Source: Candidatus Cloacimonadota bacterium | Lineage (GTDB): Bacteria; Muiribacteriota; UBA6191 | Length of the DNA stretch: 64,000 nt | Direction of reading: 5' to 3' | NCBI GenBank assembly: GCA_023954715.1 | Contig: JAGSHD010000011.1 | Coordinates: 1 to 64,000 of the forward strand | Notes under the pieces: model-generated | Database searches by the model: none | The model's input: only the letters and a program-made list of their open reading frames with translations | What the model was told of the DNA's origin: nothing | Translations under genes and position numbers: made by a program | Shown: piece after piece, positions 42,285-52,400 of the stretch | How the letters are laid out: each line of letters opens with the position of its first letter | Numbering within the stretch: position 1 is the stretch's first letter

Positions 42285-45200
42285 ATGAAAAACATACTAT
42301 TTGGAATCTGCATATTTTTAGTTTCAAATATAGTATTTGCCGATTTGACGAGTCAAATTCAAGATAAAAATGGTGATGTCTATATACTTTTACGCCCAAA
42401 AACAATTCCAGCAACTCCCTCTAATACAGCAGGGTTATATAAGTTTACTCGTACTGATGATTACGCTCGAACGCGTCTTTCTTTATCAAAAGACTCAAGA
42501 ATAAACTCTTATGAAGGGCTGTCTGTTGATAAATTTGGTCATGTAAAGTTGTTTAGAAGTGAATCTTATGGAGATAAGTCTTTATGGACTCTTTTATCAG
42601 ATGGAGTGAAATATCCAGGAACAGCCACTTGTGATGAGGCATTAGGCAAAGATAACTTTGATGCTGTGACAGCCTATGTTGGAGGTAAAGCGTCGATTAT
42701 ATCTAATCTAAAAGCTGTTAAATTTGGCTGGGTTTATATGATTAATACTATTACTGGTGATGAAGGGTGGTTTTGTTTGTATCCTTCTGGTAAATATGCG
42801 AGAGGTTATGATGTATCTGATCCTGGTGTTAGGCCAACTGCAATGATTTCAAATCGATTTGAAAGAACCCAAGCAAAAGCAGACTCTTGGCTAACAGATG
42901 CATATGATCATGCTAAAAAAGTTACAGGTCAAGCTACTATACCAGTTGGTTCACAAGTATTCCCACCAATTCGAATGATGGGAGATCCTAGAAGACACCC
43001 AAATATCAATGGAATCGGAATTCGTGGTCAAGATTGGGGTCAGCCTGTTGGCTTTTTAGCTCATGGTAGGGGCCGCTTTATGTTGGGAACTGATGCGGGT
43101 TTATATAGTACAAATGGAAATAGAAGGCATGGTAACGCATCACCATTGTTGGGATGGTTTTGGGCAAGAACTCCTGTAGTTGTCGGTGCAGTTGCCAATG
43201 CGAGGCGTGTATCAGATCTTCAAATATCTCGATCAAAACTATTTATGGAGCAGTATATTACAGCTGAGGATAATCAAGTTTTGGTAGATGCTACTTCTGA
43301 TCCAGTAGCAATGGCTACCTATAATTTAGTTGCTGGTAGTGATTATTATACGTCATCAAGTTGCGGAGCTTTTACTCAAAGTGGATTTTTACATTGTGAT
43401 GCCAATCCAATTGATACAGCTTTTGCTTATTCAGAAGCAGTGGAGTCTTATAATGACTGTTCTGATCTTTGTGGTCAATCTCCATCAGTACCAACGGTTT
43501 CTGCCACAGTCATCAATAAGGGTCGAGCAAAGTTTTCATCAGCAGGAAACAACCAAGATGCTCAAAACGCTTATATGGTTAAAACCTATTATGCTAGTGC
43601 CAATGCTCCTCAAACAACAGGAGTATTTCAGCTAGGAGATACCGATCCTATTTTAGGTTGGGATAGCACAGATAGTTTTACATATAATGGAGCAGGCACT
43701 TATGTAGAAACAGATGGTGCAGGGACTGTCACTGCTATGGGCAATGATGATTATGTTATTGCTTATAATTTTACAGGAGCAGAGGGAGGAATCGGCTACG
43801 CATCAGCTATACAAACTTCTAAAAGAATCACTCCAACGGGGGATGACTCTAAAGATTTTATCTATGTTTCTGACTTACCTTACTCACACTTTAATGTAGC
43901 TAGCTCCTTTTGGGGTACTGGTGGTATGGTTTGGTGGGCGGTAGAAAATGGCACTAATTTAGAGCTAAATTTTGAACAATATAATCATTTTAGAAGTTCT
44001 ACTCCGATCGTAAAGGATCAAATTGATGTGAGTGATGCTACTCCCTTATCAGCTTTTGGTGCTGATGGGGATAACTTTATTTATATATTGCATTCTGGTG
44101 GTGGGGATTTAGTAGAATCAAGTAAAGATATCGACCGAATGTTTCTTTCAAAAAGTTTAGATCGAATCGCTCAATTATGTGATGAGCCCAACCGAATGAG
44201 CCCAGCTACTTGTGGAGCAGCTCCTGCGTATTATGCAACCAAAGGTGGACACACTATGATTGTCACTGCTAATCGCTTTGCTGGCTTACGTCTTGAAAAG
44301 CTCGCTCCATTACCTGGAGCAAAGCCGGTTAAAATTGGTGTTTTACCCCTACAAGCTCCAAGTGGCGCAGAATGTACAGCTGAGTTTTTATGGCCAGGCG
44401 GACCAGGAGCTGTAATTTCTCCAACAGCATCGGGTAGTTTATATAGCCCATGGATTTGTACACCTAACGCTGTTTCTGACACAATTAATACAATTTTGGA
44501 TAATTATTTGATTGAAATGGCTGTAATCAATGTAGCTAATCCGCCACCTACTTCTAAAATTCAAATCGATATCGTAGAGCCTCCTACAGTAATCAATACA
44601 AACTCAAGATATAACGAAGATGTGGAGTATCAATTTAACATGGAAAACCCTCCAGTTTTTAACGGACAATTGGCACAATTATCTTTATCCCCAAGTGCCA
44701 ATCGCTACGGTGATGTATTTTCTGTATCTAACTACGAAGAAGCTGGCGTTTCTATTATCAAAAGTTTGTTACCACCTGCGACCAATGATTTGTTTTACGA
44801 TGAGGATGGATTGCTTGGAACCTTAGCTCCAGCATTTATCTATCAGGATCTTGATACGGGAGATCCAATAATTTCCAATAATGGAGCTAAAACTTTGCGT
44901 TACAGATGGAGAGTTTTAGCAAAAACTCCACCTCATTCTATAAAAAACTATACCACTGTGGCGGGCGCTTCAGTAAGTGCAACTTGTCCTAATCTTGTGG
45001 CGGGAGGAATCACTGGCTCATATTTCAGTAGTTTGGATCTAAAGGATCAAACGGCCTTATTGGCTTCTGGAGTAAATATGACAAATGCAGAAGGCGTCAT
45101 GTTTGACTCTTGTTGGAAAGATTTTGAAATACCAAGTGAAGTAACAGCTAGCCCTCATTTGACGGTTCCTAATTATCCAGAAACAAGTTTAGGATCTATT

Positions 45201-48200
45201 TTAGTGGGAGATCAAGAGGTAGTTGTACCAGCAAGTTTAAACTTTACATTTGAAGATCCTGGAGTCTATGAGGTTCAATTATATGTGGGTGGTTTGCAGT
45301 ACAATGCAGATGAGTTAACGTTTTTAAATAAACCAGACTCAGTTCAGTTTCAACTGTCAGTTACTAAAGCAGTTTCTATAATTAATGTTCAAGCTTTTGC
45401 AGCACAAGCTGGTGATGAGATAAAAGATGTGGTGGTAGCTAGTAACGATTTAGCTGCCAATCTACAACTAAGAGCAGGTGTATATCCTGGTAATATAGCT
45501 AAAATGGAATCAGAGTATACAGATGATAGCCATCTTGAAACTTCAAATGGTCGATTTCCTGTCTTACCTGTTTCTTATTACAAAAAAGATGGGGCTGGCA
45601 ATGTAAATGCTCCATTAGTTGTTACTTATGAAAATCAACATACTCCATTGGTAGCTGAAGCAGAAGTCCAGTTTTTTCGAATCCAAGATTTAAACTACTC
45701 CTCTCAAGAAGATCATGGTGGTAGTGATATTCAAACTAAGTTTAAAGGTGTAGGTGCTTGGGACTTTTCTTATCCAGGTGGAGGTATGCTGAAGTTTCCT
45801 TCTCATACTTTTAATCCAGTAGATAAGAGCAATACTTGGCCTGCTAACTTTTCGAGTGCCAAAGCCTCTATGATAACCACAGTAGTTGAAGCTAGTGGTG
45901 AAACAAGAAGAGGGTATGATGCTTCTGGTGATCAAGAGACAGGTCGTGGATGGAATTTGACGGGTACGACTTTGTTAGATACCGGTAATTTTGAGGATGC
46001 ACATCAAGGTACATTAGCTTCTCGTGAGAAGTTTCCGACCATTGGTGGGTTTAATAAAACTCTAATAGAGCATCCACATAGTATGTATTCGTGGTGGGAA
46101 ATCAAATATGCTTGGTTTGCTAGATATATACAAGCAGATGGTACGGTGGTTAAAAAAGTTTTAAAAACAGGTAACTTAGCCGAGGTTTTCACATTAAATT
46201 TAATGGCATCTAAAAGTGGGGATTGGTTAAATGTAGTCAGAAATTTAGTACCAGATACTCTATTGGCTGATGGCACACCAGCTTTTGACCCAAGTAGTCC
46301 TCTAATTCAGGTAGTAGGTGCAGCAAATGAACAAAGGTTCAGAATTCGAGTACCTTTGATTAATCCAGGAGCTTTGTTAGCTGATACAGGAAACTCGGAG
46401 CTAGATGCTCCTTTAAAGGACTGGGATTCCTCTACAGGTTTTAATACTTTGTATTCAGAAATTCATCCCATGTCGATTAATGTTCCTACAGAACCAGGTT
46501 TAGTAGAGTTAGGCTTTCAACTCTTTTACCCAACAATGAACTGGGAAGGTAGAGAAGAGTCTAAAAACTCTAATGGATCTTTAAATGCTGGTGAGTTTGC
46601 CTATTATGATGCTGTTTATTGGGGTGGAGCATCCGAGACTGCTGGTAAAGCAACGATCAGTGATTTTACAAAAACAACATTTCAATTTGGAATTGGTGGA
46701 TCAAATGCCATTAGTGCTTGGCCAAGGTTTGCAACTCAGCGTACAAGCATTACTTTTGGAGGGGCCAAAGATACGGAGGCCGATAGCATGGGATTACTTT
46801 TGGCTGATTTAATTAGCGGTGGAGACTACAATGATAAACCAGGTGGATTCACAGCAAGTGGAGATACGACAGTTTATCACGCTCCTGGTGGGTCTGGAGC
46901 TAGAGATCACTTCACTGAAATAGTGAGTTTAGATCTAAAAAATCCAATTTTGACTCGTGAAGATGGAGAGGTTTTATCAGCAACTACTGGTGGAGTAGCA
47001 GACAATGATGTGGTGCTTGAAGTGATAGATAACAATCCTTTTTCACAATGGAAGTCTTTTAGTGAAATTGGAGATGAAACTCTAAGAGAAAGAGTGCCAA
47101 GTTTGGTGAATGCATACTATGAAATAGGAGCTGATCCGCGAAGTTTGATTGGTATAGGATTAAAGGGAAACCAAAGCCCAGAAAGAGCTTATGGCTTTCC
47201 ATTGTCGTATACTAATTTAGATGCAACGGGAGATGTGAGTAACAAAACTACCTTGAAATCTATGCCCATATTTACTATGGGAGATGATGCAAAACCAATC
47301 ACATTGGATAATGTTGGATATACTTATGCCCCTCTTGATATAGACTTTGATGTGTCAAACTTCTACTTTCCAAATAAGAGTAGTATGGTTTTTCCAGAAG
47401 ATGGGATTTATGTAGAGAGAAAAATAGCTACCGGTGCAGATCCGATAACTGGTGGGGCCGATGGAACTGGTAGTATCGCTGGACGATCTAGTGATGAAAG
47501 CAAATGGTTTCATTCATGGCAAAGAATGAATGCAGATGCTGCTACAAACGATTTGGATCGTCATATTTTCTTTCCTCCGGCTCATCCTATTTCAAATACT
47601 AAAGATACTGTCAGAACCAAAAATGTTCGACAAACTGTGGATATCAATATGTGGATGATCGCATATATGATTGATAACAATGTTTCACCTTATAATCTAA
47701 ATGCCCAACACCCAGATAATTTGTTTGTTTCTTATATACCTTATGGCGGGGCAGGAAATGAAAACTATGATGTTACTAATACAGCTTGTTTGTCAGGGAT
47801 ATCACCATTTGATGAGGCTTCTAGTAATTGTTGGGTAAAAACAAGATGGTTAATTCCAAAAGAAGCGATCTTAGCACCATTTTTTGTAGATTCAGGCGCA
47901 GCTTGGGACTCTTTAGATCTAAACATATATGCTAAAGCAAGAGATGTACGTTTTGTTGGTTTACAAGATGATTTTTTATCAAGTCCTTATACAAGTGTGC
48001 CTGCTAACTGGTATGAAGGAGTTTTTCCTGGATGGCCAAGCTATGACTTTTTAGCTCCAATTCGACGAAGAGTAGGGGGAGCAAATGCTGAGTTATCAGG
48101 AGCTCTTGGTGCACCACCTACAAGCTTAAAAGGTAAGGTTGAGGCTGTTTTAGATAATACTCTACAGCGTAGTGGCACAAAAGTATCTACTTTGACTGTA

Positions 48201-48839
48201 GAAGACAATGATGCGCCTAACGTAAGGGTGACTTTATTTGATTATAAAAATAGTTCTCTTGTTTCATATGCAGTAATGGGAGCTCAAGGAGTCGATGCCA
48301 ACACGCAAAGTGATGCCGTAGATTTGTTTACTTTTCGATCTACAGATCACAGAAGTGCAGGAACCCATTTTGATAGTAGTGGCTTTTTTGATACGGATAC
48401 TTGGACTAGTGCAAGCCAAGAGGACATACGAATCAATCAAGCAGCATCTTCATCAGTGAGTGATCAGATTTATAGAATACCAGAAGATGTTCGATTTAGA
48501 GTGCAGGTCCAAGCAGGAGACAACAAGACATTAGAGGATATTACAATTGAAGTTTCTGGAGGGCACTTTACTAAATTTGCTCATCCTGATTCGGCAATAT
48601 TACAAGTACCTGTAGAAGAGCAGTTTCCGGGGTATGTGGCAGCTGATAAACGGATTTACAATCAGTTTAGACAGGGTGTAAAAGATCATCTTTACCCAAG
48701 AGCAGGATATTATGATGTTTTAGAGGTAGTTGTAAGTGATGGCCCTGCTGGTAATACAAGAAGGATATATATTCCAGTAGAGGTGATACCACAAGAGCTA
48801 CACTTCAGAAAAATAGGAAACCAACAGCGAATTAAGTAA
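42285..48839 (+). CDS. Giant secreted or surface protein, 2184 residues
   Basis: The leader MKNILFGICIFLVSNIVFA is a signal peptide. The product is Gly/Asp/Asn/Ser/Thr-rich and beta-dominated. Residues ~1-330 include many Trp/Arg/Gly motifs (WGQPVGFLAHGRGRF, GWFWARTPVV). A Cys-containing stretch follows at about 357-405 (SSCGAF, FLHCDANP, NDCSDLCGQSP). A PKD-like segment (FTFEDPGVYEVQLYVGG) is near 986, and strand-rich Ig-like segments continue to the C-terminus (YYDVLEVVVSDGPAGNTRRIYIPVEVI). I see no autotransporter barrel, sortase motif or obvious catalytic domain. It is the last gene of an operon with two Skp/OmpH-like proteins. Function unknown; a surface layer or fibre is a reasonable guess. 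Confidence 0.85.
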   Translation: MKNILFGICIFLVSNIVFADLTSQIQDKNGDVYILLRPKTIPATPSNTAGLYKFTRTDDYARTRLSLSKDSRINSYEGLSVDKFGHVKLFRSESYGDKSLWTLLSDGVKYPGTATCDEALGKDNFDAVTAYVGGKASIISNLKAVKFGWVYMINTITGDEGWFCLYPSGKYARGYDVSDPGVRPTAMISNRFERTQAKADSWLTDAYDHAKKVTGQATIPVGSQVFPPIRMMGDPRRHPNINGIGIRGQDWGQPVGFLAHGRGRFMLGTDAGLYSTNGNRRHGNASPLLGWFWARTPVVVGAVANARRVSDLQISRSKLFMEQYITAEDNQVLVDATSDPVAMATYNLVAGSDYYTSSSCGAFTQSGFLHCDANPIDTAFAYSEAVESYNDCSDLCGQSPSVPTVSATVINKGRAKFSSAGNNQDAQNAYMVKTYYASANAPQTTGVFQLGDTDPILGWDSTDSFTYNGAGTYVETDGAGTVTAMGNDDYVIAYNFTGAEGGIGYASAIQTSKRITPTGDDSKDFIYVSDLPYSHFNVASSFWGTGGMVWWAVENGTNLELNFEQYNHFRSSTPIVKDQIDVSDATPLSAFGADGDNFIYILHSGGGDLVESSKDIDRMFLSKSLDRIAQLCDEPNRMSPATCGAAPAYYATKGGHTMIVTANRFAGLRLEKLAPLPGAKPVKIGVLPLQAPSGAECTAEFLWPGGPGAVISPTASGSLYSPWICTPNAVSDTINTILDNYLIEMAVINVANPPPTSKIQIDIVEPPTVINTNSRYNEDVEYQFNMENPPVFNGQLAQLSLSPSANRYGDVFSVSNYEEAGVSIIKSLLPPATNDLFYDEDGLLGTLAPAFIYQDLDTGDPIISNNGAKTLRYRWRVLAKTPPHSIKNYTTVAGASVSATCPNLVAGGITGSYFSSLDLKDQTALLASGVNMTNAEGVMFDSCWKDFEIPSEVTASPHLTVPNYPETSLGSILVGDQEVVVPASLNFTFEDPGVYEVQLYVGGLQYNADELTFLNKPDSVQFQLSVTKAVSIINVQAFAAQAGDEIKDVVVASNDLAANLQLRAGVYPGNIAKMESEYTDDSHLETSNGRFPVLPVSYYKKDGAGNVNAPLVVTYENQHTPLVAEAEVQFFRIQDLNYSSQEDHGGSDIQTKFKGVGAWDFSYPGGGMLKFPSHTFNPVDKSNTWPANFSSAKASMITTVVEASGETRRGYDASGDQETGRGWNLTGTTLLDTGNFEDAHQGTLASREKFPTIGGFNKTLIEHPHSMYSWWEIKYAWFARYIQADGTVVKKVLKTGNLAEVFTLNLMASKSGDWLNVVRNLVPDTLLADGTPAFDPSSPLIQVVGAANEQRFRIRVPLINPGALLADTGNSELDAPLKDWDSSTGFNTLYSEIHPMSINVPTEPGLVELGFQLFYPTMNWEGREESKNSNGSLNAGEFAYYDAVYWGGASETAGKATISDFTKTTFQFGIGGSNAISAWPRFATQRTSITFGGAKDTEADSMGLLLADLISGGDYNDKPGGFTASGDTTVYHAPGGSGARDHFTEIVSLDLKNPILTREDGEVLSATTGGVADNDVVLEVIDNNPFSQWKSFSEIGDETLRERVPSLVNAYYEIGADPRSLIGIGLKGNQSPERAYGFPLSYTNLDATGDVSNKTTLKSMPIFTMGDDAKPITLDNVGYTYAPLDIDFDVSNFYFPNKSSMVFPEDGIYVERKIATGADPITGGADGTGSIAGRSSDESKWFHSWQRMNADAATNDLDRHIFFPPAHPISNTKDTVRTKNVRQTVDINMWMIAYMIDNNVSPYNLNAQHPDNLFVSYIPYGGAGNENYDVTNTACLSGISPFDEASSNCWVKTRWLIPKEAILAPFFVDSGAAWDSLDLNIYAKARDVRFVGLQDDFLSSPYTSVPANWYEGVFPGWPSYDFLAPIRRRVGGANAELSGALGAPPTSLKGKVEAVLDNTLQRSGTKVSTLTVEDNDAPNVRVTLFDYKNSSLVSYAVMGAQGVDANTQSDAVDLFTFRSTDHRSAGTHFDSSGFFDTDTWTSASQEDIRINQAASSSVSDQIYRIPEDVRFRVQVQAGDNKTLEDITIEVSGGHFTKFAHPDSAILQVPVEEQFPGYVAADKRIYNQFRQGVKDHLYPRAGYYDVLEVVVSDGPAGNTRRIYIPVEVIPQELHFRKIGNQQRIK

Positions 48840-48855
48840 CAAGCTGTTAGAGAGG

Positions 48856-48888
48856 ATACCCAAATTGCAGTAGATACAATTTGGGTAT
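48856..48888. other. Perfect 12-bp inverted repeat between convergent genes
   Basis: ATACCCAAATTG (48856-48867) and CAATTTGGGTAT (48877-48888) form a perfect stem with a 9-nt loop. No T tract follows on either strand, so it may be a transcript-stabilising hairpin or a Rho-dependent end rather than a classical terminator. Confidence 0.7.
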
Positions 48889-48896
48889 GAGGTGAA

Positions 48897-49079
48897 TTAA
48901 ACTTTACAGCTTAACTCTTCTTTAACTCCACCGTTTCCAGCAAGCATTGCTTCGATAGATGCGATTGCTTTTCTATCATGATCATTTAATGGGCAACCAC
49001 ATTTGTGATCTCCCTCTGCGTGAAGTCTTGCTTGTTCTACGTGCCATTGTGCTACTTTTAAGTGTTGATCTACGTTCAT
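48897..49079 (-). CDS. 60-residue Cys/His small protein, unknown
   Basis: The start has an excellent AAGGAG 6 nt upstream, which argues for a real gene. The product is soluble and helical (MNVDQHLKVAQWHVEQARLH), then HKCGCPLNDHDR, a compact Cys/His cluster that could bind a metal, then a helix (KAIASIEAMLAGNG) and a C-terminal SCKV. I know of no family. It stands alone on the minus strand between two large exoprotein operons. A weak promoter (TTGAAA, complement of 49180-49185, and TATTAT, complement of 49159-49164, 15-nt spacer) may drive it. Confidence 0.6.
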   Translation of the reverse strand: MNVDQHLKVAQWHVEQARLHAEGDHKCGCPLNDHDRKAIASIEAMLAGNGGVKEELSCKV

Positions 49080-49483
49080 AATGAACTCCTTTAGTAAGTT
49101 GTTTACAAGATTTGATATTCAAAAAGAATGAAATTTTCTAACCTTGATTTTGGGCTAGATAATATATCATTCATGCACTTTTCAAATCTATACTTTTCTA
49201 TCAAATGGACCTACTTTTTTGATTAAGACTCATTGAAGTTATTGATGCAAACACAAATAAAACAGAACAAAAAGAGCTAAGAAGCCTCTGTCTTGTTTGA
49301 ATTTATAAACAAGAGAAAGGGATTCTAAGAAAAGGTCTTTTAAGTTCCCTAAGATATCAGTTATACTTAAGATTCAAGTTTAGCTACATAAAGAAAGTAC
49401 AGACTTCATATCATGATAACTTACCTTTTCTTTGAATGCTTAGCTATGACACTACTTAAAATAAGAGTTTCTCCGGGGGTTTT
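49080..49483. other. 404-nt intergenic region, no gene
   Basis: AT-rich divergent gap. Contents: a perfect 8-bp inverted repeat TCTTGTTT (49291-49298) / AAACAAGA (49307-49314), TATACT boxes near 49190 and 49370 without a convincing -35 partner, and GGGGG before the GTG start at 49484. I see no RNA gene. Confidence 0.5.
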
Positions 49484-52400
49484 GTGAAAATTCTGATCGT
49501 TATATTTATACTGTGTACTACTTTTTCAATGGCCATGCCACCTCACCCAGATGTTAGACATTTACATAATCATAGCATCGAAAAAAGCTCTATTGCACCC
49601 GGTGGAATATCACCTAGTTTACGTTCAAATCGAGTACGAGCAAATAGCGTGTCGTCTCGTACAAATAAGATTTTGGTTTTGCGCTTTAATAGTAAACCTT
49701 CAAGCGTAACCGAAACAGATTCAGATCGAGGGGTCGATGTTTTTACTGTTGGAAAGGAAGATAATGCATATGATACTGTCAAGGCGAGTGTGGAGCAATA
49801 CTTTTTAAACCAATCTAAGGGTAAGCATATGGTAGAGCTAACTTTTCCTTCTATGACAGGGATTGGATCGATCTCTGTAAGCCACGCTGAACTAGCAGCG
49901 TTATCTAGCGCCGATCAACAAGCTCAATTAAAAACTGTGTTAGCAGCTTATGAATCTATTGTAGATTACTCAAAGTTTGACTCGGTTATCTTTATGCATG
50001 CTGGTACGGGTCAAGAGGTTTTAAAATCAAACTCTCCTCTTTTGATTCATTCGTTTAGAAATGGCTTTAGTGAGGCTTATTTTTCGCAAGATGGGGCCTA
50101 CATCCATTCCTTTATATTATTACCCGAGCATTATCATGGTAATGTTGGTGAGACTGTGGGAGTTATTGTCCACGAGTATGGACATGAATTAGGACTACCA
50201 GATTTATATGATGGGCAAAGTCCTACAAACACTAATGGAATCGGAGACTTTGGAGTCATGTCTGGTGGTAGTTATGGTGGTCCAAATAATGATGGTACAC
50301 AGCCAACAAGTTTTAGTGCTTACTCAAAAATATATTTAGGATGGGAGACGCCAGTAATTGCAGAAGACAGGGTATATATATTAAAGAATCCATTAGTTAC
50401 TGATAATCAAATATTGAAGATATGGGCTAAAGGGAGTCATGTACCCAATGAGTATTTTTTAATTGCTAATCGCTTTAACGGTGACCTAGGTAATGGAGTT
50501 AAAAATTGGGATGAATATTTGACTAAATTTAGCAAATCAGGAGTAGTGAATCCGCCTACAGGGCTTGTAATTATGCATATTGATGAATCAGTGATAACAG
50601 AAACAGGGTGTGATCCATTAGATAGTACTGTAAATAGATGGGATTATAATTGTTTACAACATAATCGAGCACACATGTTTTTAGATGTAGAAGAAGCAAG
50701 TAACATTCAGCAGCTAGAATCAGCAGATGGTGAGTCTGACTACGATGATACGTGGAGTTCAAATACTACAAAAGCATTCATTAACTCTGTTACAGATCCA
50801 GTTCTTAGTATGAGTAGGCCATACGATAACTCCATAAATGGTTTAACTGTTGGTTTTAGATCGATTCCGGGCAAAGAAATGGAAGTTACGATTGCCAGTA
50901 ATATAAAAACATTATCAGTTGATACTGATGTAGATAAACTAGTTAAAGTATTATTTTCTAAAGACATTATTGAGCCAATAATCGGCTCTGTGGTTGTAAC
51001 TCCATCTTTAGGGACATTAGTTTTATCTAGAATAGATGCTAAAACTTTGACAATATCTACTCAACAATCCATTAATAGATCTACGGTGTATACTTTGAGT
51101 TTTCCTAGTTTAACGAGTACCGATTCGCAAACAATTCCAAGTATAATCAATGCTTTTGGTACAAATATAACTGATTATACAGCAAAAGGGGCTATTACTT
51201 GGACAGAGTCTAAAAGTCCGTATTTAATTACTAGTAATGATTTTATAGTTAAATCTACTGCCAAGTTAACAATTGAACCAGGGACTATTATTTTAATGGG
51301 GTCCGGTATCTATGGTGGATCGTTTCCAACATCAAAATTAGATTTACAATTTGATGGCGAAGTGATTGCCCAAGGAACAGCAGAGAAACCAATTCAAATC
51401 TTACCTAATACAACTTTAGCAAAAAAGGCTTGGGGTACGATTGCTTTATCTGGGATTGGACAAAAACCTTCTTTATTTGAGCATGTAATCGTCAAAGGTT
51501 GTAGTACTGCTTTTGATATTCGAGATCAATTAGAGCACATTTTTTATGAAGTTGAAGTCAATACTTGTGAGTGGGGTTTTGTGTTTTACAATAGGGGAGT
51601 ATATGGGGGAGCGCTGCCTGATGGAGGTAGTGCCGCAAAGTTATATCAAACTTCTATCAAAGAGACCGACTATGGTATGTCTATTTATTCTTCTAACAAA
51701 AACTTAGAATTGATCAATACTTATTTAGAAAATCATAGTAAGTCAGGAATTGCTTTCTCAAGTTTAAATAAGCAGTCATTAGATAATTTACGTTTTACAG
51801 AGTGGAAGCTAACTCAAGAAAGAAACAGTATATTTGATTTTTCACATAGTAGTAGTGAAACAGGAGTGACCTTAGCTCTCAATGATTTACATGAAATTTT
51901 CATAAAGGACAAAACGGGAGATATATCTTTGATTGGACTTAATGCTTTTACTGGATCATATTCAAACAACAATACACTCACCCAATCTGTTTCAAGAGAT
52001 TTCAAAATCACAACGATGCAATTTATTGAAGCGACTACAAGTACAGTTAAGACAAAATTATCTACGGGAGAGTCTTTTAGAGTTAGAGCAACAGCAACAT
52101 CTGCCACAAATCAAAACAATGATAAAAAACGTGTTATAGCACTATTGTTGCAGTCGAGTACTTTGTCTCAAAATAAGTTTATCTCCTTAGAAGAGTCTAG
52201 TCCAAACTCATTGGACTTCTTTTCAAAAGTTCAATCGATTCATACTAGTGGAGCAACAACAGGAGTGTTTATCTGGACAGGTGAGCAAGATACTTTAGCA
52301 TTAAAATCTTTCGATGATCAAAATACAGCGACTTCATTAAAGGTAAACGAGCTAAAAGTGACTTTACATAATCCTGAAATCTCTATTTTTACTACGAAGA

